Assembly: GCA_943737045.1 (NCBI GenBank)
Contig: CALSFV010000652.1
Coordinates: 310,001-374,000, forward strand
Reading direction: 5' to 3'
Source of the DNA: Parapristionchus giblindavisi
Taxonomy: Eukaryota > Nematoda > Chromadorea > Rhabditida > Diplogasteridae
DNA: 64,000 bases
The first letter of the stretch is position 1, and every line of letters starts with the position of its first letter. Below, piece by piece: positions 60,401 through 64,000 of this stretch. Below the pieces are notes generated by a model. It searched no databases. It worked only from the letters and a program-made list of their open reading frames with translations, and had not been told where the DNA came from. The translations under genes and the position numbers were made by a program.

Positions 60401-61149
60401 ACTCTCTCGCAGTGATGGGCCAAACTACGAATTTAGGAAGGGAGAGAGTGTCTCTCACGGGCGATTGCTAGAGATAAGGGAAGGGATGGCAATTGGGTGC
60501 GTAGAATTCGCCCCCGTTCCTGCAACCCTATCATGGGTCATATCAGTCATCCACAATACGCCAAGGGTTTAGCTGCTTTTTGCCCAAATTGAAAGTCCCC
60601 TCTCGTTTTTGCCACTCCATGTGTCTAGATCAATAAACCATATTATACAAAGTGCATCCTCGAAGACGCACTTTTACTCCAATACCATACCCACTTCGGT
60701 CAGGACCACTAGACCTTTCGGTAAGATTCTGTAGTCAATCACATGACAAAGTTGACCCAGTCGTGGTTTTTCACCCGTGCACTCGGCTAAACCTATCACA
60801 CTGAATGGCTTCCGAACTCCCCCGATCTCAACATCCTCGACTGCAGTGTTTGGAGGTGTGGTAGGCCAAGATGTCCTCTATCAAGCACCAGACGCTCGAC
60901 TCCCTCAAGGCTCCCCTTCTCAAGGCATGGGACAAACTCTATGACATTTACCCGCGGGAATAGACAATCGCATATGAGAAGAGACTCAAAGCCGGTGTCA
61001 GAGGTAAAGGAGGCCATACCGAAATTCGCTAATATGTTTTTGTTGCCTATATTGTTGACAAACTTTGCTATGAACCATATCGCTTAAATCACATTATAAA
61101 GGGGAGAATCATATGGTGACACCAGTTCGGGTAATTTTGGCGCACCCTG
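57466..61149 (+). mobile_element. Tc1/mariner element split by a hAT-like insert
   Basis: CAGGGTGCGCCAAAATTACC at the left end and its inverse at the right (inverted repeats through CATATGGTGACACCAGTTCGG) define the element, with TA on the left side. Plus-strand transposase fragments: an N-terminal part 57600-58000 (EVYKNRMTS, GRGRPISFHTAMNRDPIRKM) and a C-terminal part around 60540-61035 (HTEWLPNSPDLNILDCSVW). Stops and shifts are present, so it is inactive. The insert 58132-60530 separates the halves. Confidence 0.85.
58132..60530. mobile_element. hAT-like foldback element
   Basis: TAGGGTTGCCG...CTGCAACCCTA is flanked by perfect 8-bp duplications TCATGGGT (58124-58131, 60531-60538). Arms about 58190-58855 and 59780-60470 are inverted copies; 58855-59780 is unique. 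The ends and arms are shared with the element at 14615-16988. A ~20-bp hairpin with GTAGTCCCCGCA words occurs in each arm. No transposase is visible, so it would rely on a hAT enzyme elsewhere (inference). Confidence 0.88.
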
Positions 61150-61151
61150 CA

Positions 61152-61513
61152 CTTCGGTCATTATGACCGCTGTAAAAGATAACAAATTGACATGAACTGA
61201 AGTGTATATTATTGAGAATTTCTTTCTCGTTCAGCTGATGTACGACACGAAAGGTATCGTTGGGAATTTGAATCGCCATGAATTTTTATATGATAAAAAT
61301 ACATTGCGCACTGAAAGATAATTTTCTTGTTCAGCCGGAGTGGCCGTTGTACATGCATTTTTACCATATAAAAATTCATGACGACTCAAATTCCCAACGA
61401 TACCTTTCGTATCGCATATCAGTTGAACGAGAAAGAAATTCTCAATAATATACACTTCAGTTCATGTCAATTTGTTATCTTTCACATCCTTTCACAATCA
61501 TAATGACCGAAGT
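61152..61513. mobile_element. Palindromic MITE (ACTTCGGTCATTATGA)
   Basis: ACTTCGGTCATTATGACCG at the left and TCATAATGACCGAAGT at the right, with arms of ~160 bp containing AATTTGAATCG and GTATCGTTGGGAATTTG. It lies directly against the right end of the mariner at 61149. Confidence 0.85.
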
Positions 61514-61593
61514 ACAAAAGTAACTTTTACCCTGATTAGATCAAAACAATTCAGCACATGTCAGATTAGTAACGAAACCTATCGTGTCATATA

Positions 61594-63025
61594 CAGTATA
61601 GGTCAAAAGTCATGGGACACTTTTTCATTATTTTATAACTTTTGATCCAGGAAAGCAATCAAGCTCATCTTTTGAGACAATGTACAGAATTTATCAAGGA
61701 ATAATACCATGATGTGTTGGTGTGATTAAATTAGTTCACTGATGCGTAGTGATGACGCTACCGAAGTACACTTTTTTGAAAATTTCCATTTCTTTAGTGA
61801 AAAGCCCTGTTCTTCAGGAACACTGTGAGAGTGGAGACCCCCACTAGGGCTGTACAGTCAAACAATCCGGAATGGCTCCGACTCCGATTTCAAGCTGTAG
61901 AAGTGTGGCAACTTTGACCCCCAAAATTTATAACTCTGCTTCTAGATGTGCTAACAACCCGTTCTAAGCGCCAAAATGATGCTAATGGTAAGCGTTTATT
62001 CCCAGTTTATGGTAGTCATAGCTCTTCGTTCGCCCTCAGGGCATGAAAATCAATTTTTTCGGAAGGACTGATTTTGAGACCCTACCGTTCAGAGGGCTTG
62101 TCTTCTAAAATTATGGTTCCTCCGCAGGTAGCTTGGCGATGTATCATATATGTGTTTCCCTTATTTTGGTTAAGTTCCGATTCCTTTCAGACCCGCAGCA
62201 AACTTTATGCTGAGGTCTACTCGGTGCGCGCTCTTGCGCTTTCTCTGTTACTGCTCTCGCCCCTGGCCCTCTATTGATGAAATCTCTTAGCTTCAAAGTA
62301 CCAATGCATGTTAGAGATGTTCACAAAAGTTTTTGCAGTATTTCTGAACTTTGATCTTTGATCTTTGTATTTTGATCTTTATTCGCTACAACCGAGTAGA
62401 CCTCAGCAGAGCGTTTACTGCGGGTCTGAATGGAATCGGAACTTAACCAAAATAAGGGAAATACATATATGATACATTACAAAGCTGCTTGCACAGGAAC
62501 CATAATTTTAGAAGACCCGCCCTCTCAACGGTAGGATCTCAAAATCGGACCTCCCCAAAAAATTTATTTTATGCCCTGAGGGAAAATGGCGAGCCATGAC
62601 TACCGTAATATGGGGATAAACATTACTCGCCACTAGCATCATTTCAGCACTTAGAACGGGTTGTTAGCACATCTAGAAGCAGAGTTATAAATTTTGGGGG
62701 TCAAAGTTGCGACCCTGCTACAGCTTGAAATCGGAGTCGGAGCCATTCCGGATTGTTTGACTGTACAGCCCTAGTGGGGGTCTCCACTCTCACAGTGTTC
62801 CTGAAGAACAGGGCTTTTCACTAAAGAAATGGGAATTTTCAAAAGAAGTGTACTTCGGTTGCGTCATCACTACGCATCAGTGAACTAATTTAATTACACC
62901 AACACATCGTGGTATTATTCCTTGATAAATTCTGCACATTGTCTCAAAAGATGAGCTTGATTGCTTTCCTGGATCAAAAGTTATAAAATAATGAAAAAGT
63001 GTCCCATGACTTTTGACCTATACTG
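61594..63025. mobile_element. 1.4-kb palindromic element
   Basis: CAGTATAGGTCAAAAGTCATG and its inverse are flanked by TA (61592-61593, 63026-63027), as in Tc1/mariner-type insertions. Arms 61594-62240 and 62385-63025 match closely. The centre 62240-62385 holds TTTGATCTTTGATC words. A partial copy forms part of P4 (30490-30800, 31965-32185). No transposase or tRNA-like module. Confidence 0.88.
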
Positions 63026-63027
63026 TA

Positions 63028-63369
63028 TACAAATTACCTTATTGTGAATATCAAGGATAAATCATCATACATCATGAAATGTTTAACAGATAACTTTTGA
63101 GATGAGAATAGTATCCTCTCGTATGATATTCAATCATATCTATGGTTCTTCTCAGACAGTGATTGCGGACATTTATTTGATACGACAGGTGCGATAGAAA
63201 ATATACAAATGCCATGTGAAATAATAATAATAATAATAATCATTTGAATATTGGGAAAAACGAATTGTTGGATGAGATACATGAATACCAATCGCCTTTT
63301 TTTTCTTTTTAGACGGTTCAGGTCAATATTTATTCTTTATACTTTACATAATAATAATACAATCTTTTT
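63028..63369. other. Spacer downstream of chemoreceptor
   Basis: Non-coding; a short (AAT)n at 63220-63240. Confidence 0.4.
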
Positions 63370-63879
63370 TTACGTAGACCGAACATACATCGTAATAGGT
63401 TGTCCCACGCCCCTACTGTGAACGCCTGGAGACAAAACATCTGGAGTTGACTTTGCTTTAAAATGATTAGTAGATGAGGACTGCACTCTCAGTATATCAA
63501 GTACGACCTTTGGAAGAGTTTTGCGATATCTGTAGAAAAGTAAACATAAACATTTTCTGAATATTTTGTACTGCTCTCAATAATTTGCCTTTTAGACGAA
63601 AACATAAAAAGGCATTGTAGCTAGATACACTCGTACCAAATAAACATGTATTTTATACAATCAATATTTGTTTTTTTGCGTTCTATAAAAGGTGCTCTTA
63701 CAATGATTATAATAAAAAAATTACCCTGAAATGAAGAAGATGACAAGAAAGGGATCGATGATGGGAAATATGGCCGTGATCATCAATAGTAGACTACCAT
63801 CTCCCAGAGTTTCTCCAGTAAGAGGAAAGCTATATATTACAGCTAATGGCGCATAGGAGATGCAGCAAGGTACTATGGT
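63370..63879 (-). CDS. Str-like 7TM chemoreceptor, 3' end (partial)
   Basis: Last two exons of a nematode serpentine receptor on the minus strand: 63725-63879 (TIVPCCISYAPLAVIYSFPL...TAIFPIIDPFLVIFFIS) and 63370-63529 (GYRKTLPKVVLDILRVQSSS, then a 35-residue tail to TAA at 63370-63372). The acceptors TTTCAG and CTACAG and the donor GTAATT are intact. Helices 6 and 7 plus the C-terminal tail are present; upstream exons lie beyond the right edge. P.IDP....FF...YR is the family's helix-7 signature. Compared with the decayed copy at 47606-51728, the tail is longer by about 26 codons and the splice sites are whole, so this copy may be functional. Confidence 0.75.
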
Positions 63880-64000
63880 CTGAAATGAAAGATCCTCGGA
63901 TAAATATTAAATAACTTATTTCTAATCAAAGGGTAAGTCTGCTAGAACAAAAACACCAATGTAATTTGACACCATTTGCTATGAGATAACAAGGATGCAA

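Noticed and set aside
58234..60458. ORFs around 58234-58518 and 60117-60458 as paralogous genes
   Set aside because: They are inverted copies within the hAT-like foldback arms and share no protein features beyond palindromic identity.

Overview
This window looks like nuclear DNA of a nematode. It is AT-rich, with small GT-AG introns of about 50-200 bp that are often inflated by inserted repeats. It carries exons of the nematode-specific 7TM chemoreceptor (Str-like) family, nematode-style LINEs and many Tc1/mariner-type and foldback repeats. There is no prokaryotic gene organisation. Species and chromosome cannot be told from the sequence. All gene models were assembled by eye from splice sites and reading frame.

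Host genes. (1) 8223-9851, minus: a six-exon gene joining a FUS/TAF15-type RRM to a C-terminal C3HC4 RING finger. A truncated paralogue with identical sizes for its first three exons lies at 32801-33768. (2) 25908-28852, plus: the last three exons of a small, probably secreted acidic protein, whose 2.26-kb intron is almost wholly filled by a palindromic transposon. (3) 34667-39466, minus: a complete 14-exon class-3 aldehyde dehydrogenase of 439 aa with all catalytic residues. Its last four exons are duplicated at 40511-41668, flanked by a 36-bp target duplication. (4) Str-like chemoreceptors: a decayed copy at 47606-51728 and the 3' end of a possibly intact one at 63370-63879, running off the right edge.

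Everything else is layered mobile DNA. 1-5 kb: a foldback element split by a 3.2-kb non-autonomous LTR retrotransposon. 11.6-12.7 kb: a satellite of palindromic 26-bp subunits. 13.4-18 kb: a palindrome with tRNA-like units, then a hAT-like element whose 8-bp target duplication was later split by a mariner. 18.2-24.9 kb: a 6.7-kb element with about 640-bp terminal inverted repeats enclosing zinc-finger gene remnants and further insertions. 26-33 kb: nested palindromes with tRNA-like units. 41.7-46.2 kb: an apparently intact two-ORF LINE. 48.7-51.1 kb: a 5'-inverted LINE. 54.1-55.2 kb: a 5'-truncated LINE. 55.5-61.5 kb: two mariner transposase pseudogenes, each split by a later insertion. 61.6-63.0 kb: a 1.4-kb palindrome.

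The most unusual observations are four palindromic elements that each carry a different tRNA-like (A-box/B-box) module in both arms, always pointing to the centre; the RRM-RING fusion gene; the palindromic satellite with its degenerate flank; and the ALDH exon duplication.
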